Assembly: GCF_008065375.1 (NCBI RefSeq)
Contig: NZ_VJYI01000027.1
Location: 62,001 to 126,000, forward strand
DNA from: Nonomuraea sp. SYSU D8015
Lineage (GTDB): Bacteria; Actinomycetota; Actinomycetes; Streptosporangiales; Streptosporangiaceae
DNA length: 64,000 nt
Direction: 5' to 3'
The translations under genes and the position numbers were made by a program. Shown in pieces: positions 1-7,564 of this stretch. The stretch's first letter is position 1; every line of letters begins with the position of its first letter. The notes beneath the pieces were generated by a model. The model saw only the letters and a list, made by a program, of their open reading frames with translations, ran no database searches and had not been told where the DNA came from.

Positions 1-177
1 CTTCTCCACGCCGATCTCCGCTACGCGATCCAGCCACGCGCCCACGTATCTGATGCCGTGGCGCGCGCATCCCCGTACGGTCTCCTCGAAGGTCCAGCTC
101 TTCACCGTGATCTGGTTGATGCTGAGGCGGTCCGTGACCATCGGCGCGTCCTCTTCGGCGGGGGGAGGGATGTCCAT
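1..177 (-). CDS. sugar phosphate isomerase/epimerase-like protein, N-terminal part (cut by window edge)
   Basis: Reading leftward from the ATG at 177-175 gives 59 open codons with no stop before the window edge. The segment VKSWTFEETVRGCARHGIRY is typical of the first strand and helix of xylose-isomerase-like TIM barrels (sugar phosphate isomerase/epimerase, IolE, 3-dehydroshikimate dehydratase). The start overlaps the stop of the upstream Gfo/Idh gene by one base (TGATG), so the two are probably translationally coupled. The Gfo/Idh plus TIM-barrel pairing is common in cyclitol and unusual-sugar catabolism. The substrate cannot be read from this fragment. A 3-dehydroshikimate dehydratase role would suit the AroE-like gene nearby, but that is inference. 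Confidence 0.7.
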   Translation of the reverse strand, partial: MDIPPPAEEDAPMVTDRLSINQITVKSWTFEETVRGCARHGIRYVGAWLDRVAEIGVEK

Positions 178-1337
178 CACAACGCCGGAATCTCCAGGTC
201 GGGGATGTCGATCCAACGGCGCTCGTGCCACGATCGCATCGCGAGCTCGGCGAGCTGAACGCCTTTGGCCCCTTCCAGCAGGTCCCACGGGAACTCGGCG
301 TCCTCGACGACGTGGCGGAGGAACATCTCCCACTGAATGCGGAACGCGTTGCCGAACTCCTGGTTGTCCGGAACCTCCGACCAGCCGGCCCGGAAGTCGA
401 TCGGGTTGGGGATGTCAGGATTCCAGACCGGCATCGGCGTGTTGGCGCGCGACTGCACGCGGCAGTCACGCAGTCCGGCGATGGCGCTGCCCAGCGTGCC
501 GTCGAGCTGCCATTCGCCGATCTCGTCGCGGTACGGGCGGGTCACCCACGAGGTGGTGAACTGCGCCAGCACACCGTTGTCGAACTGGAACATGCCGTAC
601 GCCGCGTCCTCGGCCGTCGCCCGGTATTCGTCGCCGTTCTCGTCCCAGCGGCGGGGGATGTGGACCTGGCCGTGGCAGAGCACGGACTTGACCGGTCCGA
701 TGATGTTGTCGAGCACGTACCGCCAGTGCGGGTACATGTCCAGGATCAGGCCGCCCCCCTCCTCCGCGCGGTAGTTCCACGATGGCCGGTTGGGCTGTTG
801 CCAGTCGCCTTCGAAGACCCAGTACCCGAAGTTGAGCCGGAAACTGAGGAGGTCTCCGAAGAACCCGCCGTCGATCAGCCGCTTCAGCTTGCGGATTCCC
901 GGCAGGAACAGCTTGTCCTGGACGACTCCGTGCTTGACGCCGGCCGCGTCGGCCAGCCGGACCAGTTCGAGCGCCTCATTGAGGTTGCCCGCGGTCGGCT
1001 TCTCGCAGAAGACGTGCTTGCCGGCCGCGATGGCCGCCTTGACGGCCTCGGCGCGCAGGTCGGTGAGCTGGGCGTCGAAGTAGATCGTGTCGTTCGGATC
1101 GGCGAGGGCCTCGTCGAGGCTGGTGGTCCAGCGATCGACGCCGTAGCGGCTCGCGAGCTCCTTGAGCTTGGCGGCGTTGCGGCCGACGAGAATCGGGTCG
1201 ACGAGGAGTTTTCGTCCATCGGCGAGGGTCAGCCCGCCCTGGTCCCTGATGGCGACGATCGACCGGTCGAGGTGCTGGCGAGTCCCCATCCGACCGGTGA
1301 CGCCGTTCATGATGATGCCCACCCGGATCTGGTCCAT
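177..1337 (-). CDS. Gfo/Idh/MocA family oxidoreductase
   Basis: A 386-residue NAD(P)-dependent dehydrogenase of the glucose-fructose oxidoreductase/inositol dehydrogenase family. The N-terminal Rossmann domain starts at MDQIRVGIIMNG. The family motif EKP (residues 112-114, in FCEKPTAGNL) supplies the catalytic-site lysine, and the C-terminal alpha/beta domain follows. I chose the ATG at 1337 because the dinucleotide-binding strand begins right after it; an in-frame start 30 bases upstream would run into the palindrome at 1364. It likely oxidises a hydroxyl of a sugar, cyclitol or related ring substrate. It is last but one in the minus-strand arm, downstream of the amidohydrolase, and has its own candidate operator just upstream. 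Confidence 0.88.
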   Translation of the reverse strand: MDQIRVGIIMNGVTGRMGTRQHLDRSIVAIRDQGGLTLADGRKLLVDPILVGRNAAKLKELASRYGVDRWTTSLDEALADPNDTIYFDAQLTDLRAEAVKAAIAAGKHVFCEKPTAGNLNEALELVRLADAAGVKHGVVQDKLFLPGIRKLKRLIDGGFFGDLLSFRLNFGYWVFEGDWQQPNRPSWNYRAEEGGGLILDMYPHWRYVLDNIIGPVKSVLCHGQVHIPRRWDENGDEYRATAEDAAYGMFQFDNGVLAQFTTSWVTRPYRDEIGEWQLDGTLGSAIAGLRDCRVQSRANTPMPVWNPDIPNPIDFRAGWSEVPDNQEFGNAFRIQWEMFLRHVVEDAEFPWDLLEGAKGVQLAELAMRSWHERRWIDIPDLEIPAL

Positions 1338-1363
1338 GCTCACTCTTTTCTTGAGGAAAAACT

Positions 1364-1375
1364 GCAAGCGCTTTC
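1364..1375. promoter_or_regulatory. LacI/GalR-type operator, imperfect copy
   Basis: GCAAGCGCTTTC matches the perfect palindrome at 2461-2472 at 11 of 12 positions. Its central CG and AAGCGCTT core are typical of LacI/GalR-family operators. It overlaps the amidohydrolase stop codon and lies 27 bases upstream of the Gfo/Idh start, where it could control an internal promoter. Confidence 0.6.
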
Positions 1376-2436
1376 TATATTTGCCACGTTTCCCCTGTCA
1401 AGGCCGCCGGGCGCCGGGAGCCGGCCAGCAGCCGCCGCGCGGTGGCTCCCAGGACGGCCGCGACCTGCTCGTCGGACAGGCGTTCACCCTGAGCGGCGGC
1501 CCTGGTGACGGCCTCGACGGGATCGGCGCACCCCGTCGGGAACGGGTAGTCGCTGCCGAGCATCACCTGGCCGGCGCCGGCGAAGCCGATCAGCCACGAC
1601 AGGGCCTGAGCCGAGTGGGTCAGCGAGTCGAAGTAGAGCCGCTGCAGGCATTCGCTCGGCGCGGCCATGCCCGGCGCCCGTTCCAGGGCGGCGATCGCGT
1701 CGAAGCGCCCGGCGACGTAGGGCAGGAAGCCGCCCCCGTGTACGACGCAAAGGCGCAGCTCGGGGAAGCGCCGGAGCGTTCCGGCCAGCGCCATGGCGCC
1801 GACGGCCGCCGTCGACTGGGCGGGATTGTCCACGATGTCGGTCAGGCGGGAGAAGGCGATCCCGGCAGGTGAGGCCGGCCGCCAGGGATGGAGGAGAACA
1901 AGGGCGCCGGCGCGGCTCGCCGCGTGCCAGAACGCGTCCCAGTCGGGCTCGTGGAGGGCGGGCCCGGAGCCTCCGAGACCGATCTCGGCGCCGTGGAAAC
2001 GGCCGGTGTCCAGGCAGCGGGCCATCTCGGCGGCGGCCGAGCGCGGATCCCGCCGGTCCACCAGCGCCAGGCCGCGAAGCCGGGCGGGCGCGTGGTCGAC
2101 CAGCTCTCCGAGGGAATCGTTGACCATCTGGACGAACCGTGCGCCGTCGCGAGGGCCGAGTTCGTCAGGCGTCAGCTCCATCCACGGCGAGACGACCTGG
2201 ACGTCTACTCCCATCTCGTCCATCGCGCTCAGCCGGCGGGACGGATCGGTCAGCCGCTCGTCGATCACCGGCGTCACACGGCCGCCGATGTCGAGGTGGA
2301 TCCCGTCCCCGTCCTCCAGCAGGGCCACGCCGGGGCGATCGGCTCGCAGACGCTCGATCAGGGTGTGCGGCACCGCGTGGGCGTGCACGTCGATGACCGG
2401 GATCCTCCTGGGCCCTTCCGTTGCCATTGTCGTCAT
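1375..2436 (-). CDS. amidohydrolase family protein (ACMSD-like TIM barrel)
   Basis: A 353-residue metal-dependent hydrolase or decarboxylase of the amidohydrolase-2 group (relatives: ACMSD, gamma-resorcylate decarboxylase, PDC lactonase). The first-strand metal ligands are seen as DVHAHAV (His18, His20), a later histidine in VVHGGGFLPY, and the conserved aspartate in GSDYPF near the C-terminus. Length is usual for the family. It could open or decarboxylate a cyclic intermediate. It is transcribed divergently from the SDR gene across a 56-base gap with a palindromic operator and is followed by the Gfo/Idh gene. ATG 2436 has no clear Shine-Dalgarno; ATG 2427 is an alternative start. Confidence 0.85.
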   Translation of the reverse strand: MTTMATEGPRRIPVIDVHAHAVPHTLIERLRADRPGVALLEDGDGIHLDIGGRVTPVIDERLTDPSRRLSAMDEMGVDVQVVSPWMELTPDELGPRDGARFVQMVNDSLGELVDHAPARLRGLALVDRRDPRSAAAEMARCLDTGRFHGAEIGLGGSGPALHEPDWDAFWHAASRAGALVLLHPWRPASPAGIAFSRLTDIVDNPAQSTAAVGAMALAGTLRRFPELRLCVVHGGGFLPYVAGRFDAIAALERAPGMAAPSECLQRLYFDSLTHSAQALSWLIGFAGAGQVMLGSDYPFPTGCADPVEAVTRAAAQGERLSDEQVAAVLGATARRLLAGSRRPAALTGETWQI

Positions 2437-2460
2437 GCTGTGAGAACGTACATGGAAATT

Positions 2461-2472
2461 GAAAGCGCTTTC
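2461..2472. promoter_or_regulatory. LacI/GalR-type operator, perfect palindrome
   Basis: GAAAGCGCTTTC is a perfect 12-base palindrome in the gap between the divergent amidohydrolase (start 2436) and SDR (start 2493) genes. The only other copy noticed, at 1364-1375, is in the same gene cluster. The form is that of a LacI-family operator. No LacI-type gene is in the window, so the regulator would be encoded to the left or elsewhere. Confidence 0.7.
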
Positions 2473-2492
2473 TAGTAGAGAAGGCTGATCGG

Positions 2493-3251
2493 ATGCGCTT
2501 GCAACCCCTGCTCGACCGGGTCGTCCTCGTCACCGGGGCCGGCCGCGGGATAGGGAGATCCATCGCGAAGACCGCCGCTCGTGGCGGAGCCCACGTCGCC
2601 ATCGCGTACCACTCGAGTGAGGCCGGGGCCCGCGAGGTTTCCGAGGAGATCCAGGCCCTCGGCCGCGACGCCGACATCCACCCGTGCGACGTGTCGGACC
2701 GGGGCGAGGTGTTCGCTCTCACGGCCTGGGCCGAGAAACGCTTCGGGCGGATAGACGGCCTGGTGAACAACGCCGGCATCATGCCGGAGTCCCCGTTCCT
2801 CGAGATGTCCCCCGAGGACTGGGACCTCGTCCTGAAGACCAACCTGTCGGGCATGTTCCATGCCAGCCAGGCGGTGCTTCCCGGGATGCTGGAGCGAGGC
2901 GGAGGCGTCATCGTCAACATCGCTTCCAGGCTCGGCCTGGTCGGCTGGCCGGGGGTCGCGCACTACGCGAGCGCGAAAGCCGGAGCGATAGCGCTCGCCA
3001 AATCGATCTCGCGGGAGTTCGGGCAGCGCGGAATCCGGGCGAACGCCGTGGCACCCGGCGTCACCAACACCGCCATGGGGCGCACCGTGATGGCGGGCGA
3101 GGTCGGCCGCCAGCGTATGCGGGAGCTGCCGCTCGGCCGGTTCGGGGAGCCCGAGGAGGTGGCCGAGTGTGTGGTCTTCCTCCTCTCGGACGCCTCCAGT
3201 CTGCTTCTCGGCCAGACGCTGAATCCCAACGGCGGCGGGCTGATGCCATGA
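2493..3251 (+). CDS. SDR family NAD(P)-dependent oxidoreductase
   Basis: A 252-residue classical short-chain dehydrogenase. It shows the cofactor motif TGAGRGIG (14-21), NNAG (92-95), the catalytic Ser145, and YASAK (Tyr158, Lys162). The C-terminus LLLGQTLNPNGGG is the usual SDR end. It resembles FabG and sugar or cyclitol dehydrogenases, so it probably interconverts an alcohol and a ketone. An AGAAGG ribosome-binding site lies about ten bases before the ATG. It is the first gene of the plus-strand arm, and its stop overlaps the CoA-transferase start as ATGA, which indicates translational coupling. Confidence 0.92.
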   Translation: MRLQPLLDRVVLVTGAGRGIGRSIAKTAARGGAHVAIAYHSSEAGAREVSEEIQALGRDADIHPCDVSDRGEVFALTAWAEKRFGRIDGLVNNAGIMPESPFLEMSPEDWDLVLKTNLSGMFHASQAVLPGMLERGGGVIVNIASRLGLVGWPGVAHYASAKAGAIALAKSISREFGQRGIRANAVAPGVTNTAMGRTVMAGEVGRQRMRELPLGRFGEPEEVAECVVFLLSDASSLLLGQTLNPNGGGLMP

Positions 3252-4819
3252 CTGGCAAGCTCATCGGCGTCGAACAGGCCGTGGATCTGGTGCGCGACGG
3301 CGACGCCCTGTGGATCGGCGGGTCGGGCGCGGGCCACGGCGTCCCGCAGTCGTTCATCGACGAACTCGCCGCGAAGTTCGCCCGTTCGGCGTCGCCGCGC
3401 GATCTGACGACCGTGCGTGTCGTCGGGATCGGTGACTTCGGCGACCGGGGCTTCTCCCAGCTCGCGCTGCCGGGGCTGACCCGCCGCACCATCGGGAGCA
3501 ACATCGGCAACGAGCCGCGCCTGGGCGCGCTGGCGGCCGAAGGCGCGATCGAGTCCTACTCGTTCCCCCAGGGTGTGCTCTCGGCGTTGTGCCGCGACAT
3601 CGCGGCGGGCCGTCCGGGCCACCTCACCCATGTGGGCCTGGGCACCTACGTGGACCCACGCCAGACCGGCGGGCGCCAGAACGTGCGCACCGCCGAGGAA
3701 CTGGTCCAGGTCGTCGAGCTGGCGGGGAGGGAGTGGCTCTTCTACCCGGCGCTGCCGGTCGACGTCGCGGTGATCCGCGCGACCACCGCCGACGAGGACG
3801 GCAACCTGACGTTCGAACGCGAGCCGATTCTCGGGGACTCCCTCGCGTTGGCCATGGCCGCGCACAACAGCGGCGGCCTCGTCATCGCCCAGGTCGAGCG
3901 CCTGGCGGCGCGGGGCACGCTGCGCCCGAACGAGGTGCGGATCCCCGGCGCGATCGTCGACCACGTCTACGTCGACCAGGAGCAGAGGCAGACCTACAGC
4001 ACCGGCTACTCCCCCTTCTACTCGGGAGAACTGCGCATGCCGTCCGGCGGCGGCGTCCCGACGCCGCTGAACGTCCGCAAGGTGATCGCGCGCCGCGCCC
4101 TCCTCGAATTCCGCCCCGGCGACATCTGCAACCTGGGCTTCGGCATCTCCCAGCAGATCGGCGCCGTGGCCGCCGAGGAGGGCGTGTCGGAACGCTTGAC
4201 CCTCACGGTCGAGCAGGGGATCTTCGGGGGCATCCCCGCGCACGGCCCGGACGGCGGTGCGGGGGTGAACTACCAGGCGCGCCTGGAGCAGCCCTCGATG
4301 TTCGACTTCTACGACGGCGGTGGCCTCGACATCGCGAGTCTCTCGTTCGCGCAGGTGGACCAGCACGGGAACGTCAACGTCCACGCGTTCGACGAGCGCA
4401 TGAGAGGCCCGGGCGGATTCGTCAACATCAGCGCTCTGACCAGGCGCCTCTGCTTCGTCGGGACGTTCACGGCCGGCGGCGTGCGCGTCGCGCTGACCGA
4501 CGGGGCGCCCAAGATCGAACGCGAGGGGGTCCAGCGCAAGTTCGTCAAGGCTGTCAGAGAGATCAGCTTCAACGGCCGGATCGCGCTGAGCAAGGGGCAG
4601 GTCGTCCGGTACATCACCGAACGCGCTGTCTTCGCCCTGACAGCGGAGGGCCTGGAGTTGATCGAGATCGCCGACGGGCTGGACGTGGAAAAGGACGTGC
4701 TCGCGCACATGGAGTTCCGGCCGAAGGTCAGCGGGCGCCTGCGCCTCATGGACGCACGCCTGTTCCTCCCCGCTCGCATGGGGATCGCCGCCGACTTCAC
4801 CGCCGACGAGAGGAGCTGA
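3248..4819 (+). CDS. acyl-CoA:carboxylate CoA-transferase (YdiF/propionate CoA-transferase type)
   Basis: A 523-residue family I CoA-transferase with fused alpha and beta halves. The alpha half has GxGxGH-like glycines near residue 20 (GGSGAGHG). The beta half has the catalytic glutamate in TVEQGIFGG (Glu322), followed by GIPAHGPDGG. Family I enzymes form a glutamyl-CoA thioester to move CoA from a donor thioester to a carboxylate. The ATG overlaps the SDR stop; the frame is open far upstream, but the homologous sequence MTGKLIGVEQAVDLV starts here. In this operon it would activate a carboxylic acid intermediate for the following enoyl-CoA hydratase. Confidence 0.92.
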   Translation: MTGKLIGVEQAVDLVRDGDALWIGGSGAGHGVPQSFIDELAAKFARSASPRDLTTVRVVGIGDFGDRGFSQLALPGLTRRTIGSNIGNEPRLGALAAEGAIESYSFPQGVLSALCRDIAAGRPGHLTHVGLGTYVDPRQTGGRQNVRTAEELVQVVELAGREWLFYPALPVDVAVIRATTADEDGNLTFEREPILGDSLALAMAAHNSGGLVIAQVERLAARGTLRPNEVRIPGAIVDHVYVDQEQRQTYSTGYSPFYSGELRMPSGGGVPTPLNVRKVIARRALLEFRPGDICNLGFGISQQIGAVAAEEGVSERLTLTVEQGIFGGIPAHGPDGGAGVNYQARLEQPSMFDFYDGGGLDIASLSFAQVDQHGNVNVHAFDERMRGPGGFVNISALTRRLCFVGTFTAGGVRVALTDGAPKIEREGVQRKFVKAVREISFNGRIALSKGQVVRYITERAVFALTAEGLELIEIADGLDVEKDVLAHMEFRPKVSGRLRLMDARLFLPARMGIAADFTADERS

Positions 4820-4820
4820 C

Positions 4821-5594
4821 ATGGCCGCGCTGGTCAACGTGACATATGGGGTGTGCGCGGAGATCGAGCTGGACAACCCGCCGATGAACGTGGTCTCACA
4901 TGAGGTGACCGCGCGGCTCCGCGAGGCACTGCGCGCCGTCGAGGCCGATGAGCGCACCCGTGTCGTCGTGCTCCACGGTGCCGGTGATCGGGCGTTCTGC
5001 GCGGGATCGGACATCGCCGAGTTCGAAGACCTGCACGGCCGGGTGGCCGAGGGCAAGCTCCTGCTGGAGAAGCTGGTGTACCGGCAGGTGGCCAAGCTGC
5101 GGGTGCCGTCCATAGCGGCCATCGAGGGGTACGCCCTCGGCGGGGGCCTCGAACTCGCCCTGTGCTGCGACCTGCGGATCGCGGGGGAGCGTGCCAGACT
5201 CGGCCTGCCTGAGCTGAAGCTCGGGGTCGTCCCGGGAAGCGGCGGCACTCAACGGCTCCCGCGCATCGTCGGGCCCGCCCGCGCCAAGGAGATCATCCTG
5301 CTGGGGGAGATTCTCGACGCCGCGACCGCGCTGTCGATCGGCTTGGTCAACCGGGTGGTGCGGGCGGGCTCAGCCCTGGCCGCGGCGCGCGAGATGGCGG
5401 AGACCATCGCCGCCCGCGGGCCGGTCGCGGTACAGACCGCGAAATCACTCATCGACCAGGCGACCGAGCGGACCCTGGACGACGGGCTGGCCCTCGAACT
5501 CGACGCGTCAGAGAAGATCTTCTCCACTCAGGACGCCCTCGAAGGCGCGCGGGCCTTCCTGTCGAAGCGTCCGCCGACCTTCACCGGTCACTGA
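4821..5594 (+). CDS. enoyl-CoA hydratase/isomerase (crotonase) family protein
   Basis: A 257-residue crotonase-fold protein. The oxyanion-hole segments are AFCAGSDIAEF and ALGGGLELALCCDLRI. Both glutamates used for water addition appear kept: Glu131 in LPELKLGVVPGSGGTQRL and Glu157 in AKEIILLGE. Hydratase chemistry is therefore plausible, although ring-opening or C-C hydrolase members share the fold. It starts one base after the CoA-transferase stop, so it is in the same operon and probably acts on the CoA ester formed by its neighbour. Confidence 0.92.
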   Translation: MAALVNVTYGVCAEIELDNPPMNVVSHEVTARLREALRAVEADERTRVVVLHGAGDRAFCAGSDIAEFEDLHGRVAEGKLLLEKLVYRQVAKLRVPSIAAIEGYALGGGLELALCCDLRIAGERARLGLPELKLGVVPGSGGTQRLPRIVGPARAKEIILLGEILDAATALSIGLVNRVVRAGSALAAAREMAETIAARGPVAVQTAKSLIDQATERTLDDGLALELDASEKIFSTQDALEGARAFLSKRPPTFTGH

Positions 5595-5639
5595 CCAATG
5601 ACCTGCATGGAACCTTCGACAATCTTCAGGGGAATCGTG

Positions 5640-6488
5640 ATGCGCACAGTCGCTCTGTTCGGAAACCCGCTGCGCCGTGCCCATTCCGTCGTCATGCACA
5701 ACGCCGCATTCGCCGCCTTCGGCATCGACGCCCGCTATGAACTGCGCGAGGTGCAGGAGTCACAACTGGCCGATCAGGTGCGGCAGGCCAGGGATGAGAA
5801 GTGGCTCGGCTTTCAGGTCACCGCCCCGTACAAGCAGGCGATCATGCCCCTGCTCGACGAGGTCGAGCTCGGCGCCCGGCGGATCGGCGCCGTCAACAGC
5901 GTGGAGATCGACGCGATGGGCCGGCTGATCGGCTTCAACACCGACGTGACCGGCTTCATGACGGGAGTGCGGGCCTGCGCGGGCGAGGATCTGACCGGCG
6001 CCCGGGTCGTCGTCGCCGGCTCCGGCGGAGTGAGCCACGCCGCGACGTACGGCCTGGCCGAAGCGGGAGCCGGCTGCCTCACCGTTCTCGATCTCGATGT
6101 GGCCGACTCGCGCAGGCTCGCCGACGAGTTCAGCGCGTTCGCGCGGATCGAACCCATGGCCCTCGACGATCCTCGGGCCGGCGACCGGCTCGCCGAGGCG
6201 GATCTGTTCGTCAATGCCACGTCGGTCGGCATGCTGACCCCGGGGCCCGTGGTGGACGTCTCCCGCATCTCACCGGCGGCCGCGGTGTTCGACGTCGTGT
6301 ACATCCCCAGAGAGACCGAACTCGTGCGCCAGGCCAAGGCCCGCGGCATGCGCGCGGCAGGCGGCACCGACATGCTGGTAGCCCAGGCGGCCACGGCCTT
6401 CGTTCGCTGGACCGGCACGGACGATCCCACGAACGTCATGCGGAAAGCACTCGAACCGCTACTCCTTCGCGACGATCTCGTTCCCTGA
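5640..6488 (+). CDS. shikimate/quinate dehydrogenase-like protein (AroE family)
   Basis: A 282-residue AroE-type enzyme. The substrate-binding motif NPLRRAHS lies at residues 9-16. The catalytic lysine is in VTAPYKQAI (Lys65). The partner aspartate is in FNTDVTG (Asp102), and the NAD(P) loop is GSGGVSHA (127-134). I start at ATG 5640 because AGGGGA at 5628-5633 gives a good ribosome-binding site and homology begins at once; an ATG 42 bases upstream adds a non-conserved leader. Its place at the end of a catabolic operon suggests a degradative quinate/shikimate or related cyclitol-acid dehydrogenase rather than the housekeeping AroE. Confidence 0.88.
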   Translation: MRTVALFGNPLRRAHSVVMHNAAFAAFGIDARYELREVQESQLADQVRQARDEKWLGFQVTAPYKQAIMPLLDEVELGARRIGAVNSVEIDAMGRLIGFNTDVTGFMTGVRACAGEDLTGARVVVAGSGGVSHAATYGLAEAGAGCLTVLDLDVADSRRLADEFSAFARIEPMALDDPRAGDRLAEADLFVNATSVGMLTPGPVVDVSRISPAAAVFDVVYIPRETELVRQAKARGMRAAGGTDMLVAQAATAFVRWTGTDDPTNVMRKALEPLLLRDDLVP

Positions 6489-6491
6489 TGC

Positions 6492-6840
6492 GGGCCTCCG
6501 CCCGCCGACGGCCTCACCGGCGCCATCGTCCACGACTTCCTTCTGATCTTCCGGAGGCTGAGGCCAGTCGATGCGGAGGGGAGCCTCTGGGAGTCGCATG
6601 AGAAGCGCGCCCTCGTCGGCATGGTCGGCTGGTGCGCCGGGAGTGCGGTCACGGGGTGGTGGCTCTGGACCCACGTCTCCTATGAGAGGTGGTTCATGCT
6701 GCTCTACTGGTTGGGGTGGTTCTTCGCGATCATCTGGATTCCGGTCGGCCTGGTGTTGATCATGTTCTGTCTGGCGGCAGTTGTCGTGCCGCTGGTCACG
6801 ATCTTCGTGATCGTTCCTGCGTTCGTCGCGCGCCGCGCGA
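6492..6840 (+). pseudogene. DUF1353-like membrane-proximal protein, truncated remnant
   Basis: Open in the same frame as, and directly after, the AroE-like stop. Translation gives ADGLTGAIVHDF and then WESHEKRALVGMVGW, resembling the histidine-containing core of DUF1353 proteins. A strongly hydrophobic segment follows (two membrane spans near 6690-6830). No start codon precedes the conserved part (the first ATG is 6621), and the reading runs into the 3' end of an opposite-strand methyltransferase remnant near 6840. It looks like a 5'-truncated fragment. Family assignment is by motif memory and only moderately certain. Confidence 0.45.
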
Positions 6841-7290
6841 GTTTCCCGCCCGGCCGCAGCACCCGCCGTACCTCGCCGACCAGGGTGGTGATCTGCTGAG
6901 TGGACGGTGCCATGCACAGCAGCATGTGCGCGAACACCCCGTCCAGTGAGCTGTCCAGCCACGGCAGCGGCGTGCGTACGTCGTGCACGGATGCCCGCAC
7001 CCGGGCGCCGAGGCCCGCCTGCTCGGCGGCGGCGCGCAATTGCTCTACCGCAGGGGGCTGAAGTCCACCGACTCGACGGACGGTCCGCGCCAGGCCAGGT
7101 ACAGGGTGTCGCGGTCGTGCCCGGCGCCGAGCTCGGCCACCCGGCTCGCGCCGTGCTCGATGAAGACGCCGGCAGCGTGCACCGCCGCATCCAACGGCTG
7201 CGGCCCGTACATGCCCGGATGTGTGGTGTAGGTGGCCTGCCGGTGCCGGCGCTGCCGCTCGGCCAGCGTCTCCCCCTAATGCATCATGAT
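6841..7290 (-). pseudogene. class I SAM-dependent methyltransferase, frameshifted and truncated
   Basis: Read leftward, the strand gives THPGMYGPQPLDAA, then the SAM-binding glycine motif VAELGAGHDRDTLYLA, then an in-frame TAG near 7055 after VDFSPLR. A shift of one base in a G-run around 7056-7062 restores the frame: AVEQLRAAAEQAGL, VHDVRTPLPWLDSSLDGVFA and EVRRVLRPGG. These are motifs I to post-III of small methyltransferases. The C-terminus is lost at about 6840, where DUF1353-like sequence begins on the other strand. A TAG also sits near the expected N-terminus. It is non-functional as written. Confidence 0.7.
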
Positions 7291-7564
7291 CCACCCTGCC
7301 ACGGCGCATCGAAGCAGCAGGACCGGCGCACACGTTAGCTCCCGGCACAGGGGCGACGGGCAGCCCAGGCGCGACCAGCAGCTCCTCACCGCAGGCGTCC
7401 GCGACGATCCGATCAAGTTGACCGGGACGACAGCGGCGGTTTCGTCACGCTGCCAGAATGTTCAGTAGTCGACCTCAGTGTCGGAATGCGGTGGGTCGGA
7501 TCAGACGGGAAGGTCCTGGACGGTCGCTCGGAGAGCAGCGCTGGCGGCGCTACGCTGCTGTGTC
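7291..7564. other. intergenic, no gene recognised
   Basis: Short open frames on both strands show no family resemblance. The region probably holds the promoter of the PLP-dependent lyase that starts at 7565. Confidence 0.4.

Noticed and set aside
225-1508. 427-codon plus-strand ORF opposite the Gfo/Idh gene
   Set aside because: No domains; antisense shadow.
2684-3247. 5' extension of the CoA-transferase frame (711-codon ORF)
   Set aside because: It overlaps the SDR gene in another frame, is Arg/Gly-rich without motifs, and the conserved CoA-transferase start is at 3248.
2963-5248. 761-codon antisense ORF opposite the CoA-transferase operon
   Set aside because: GC-rich shadow frame without domains; the plus-strand genes are clear.
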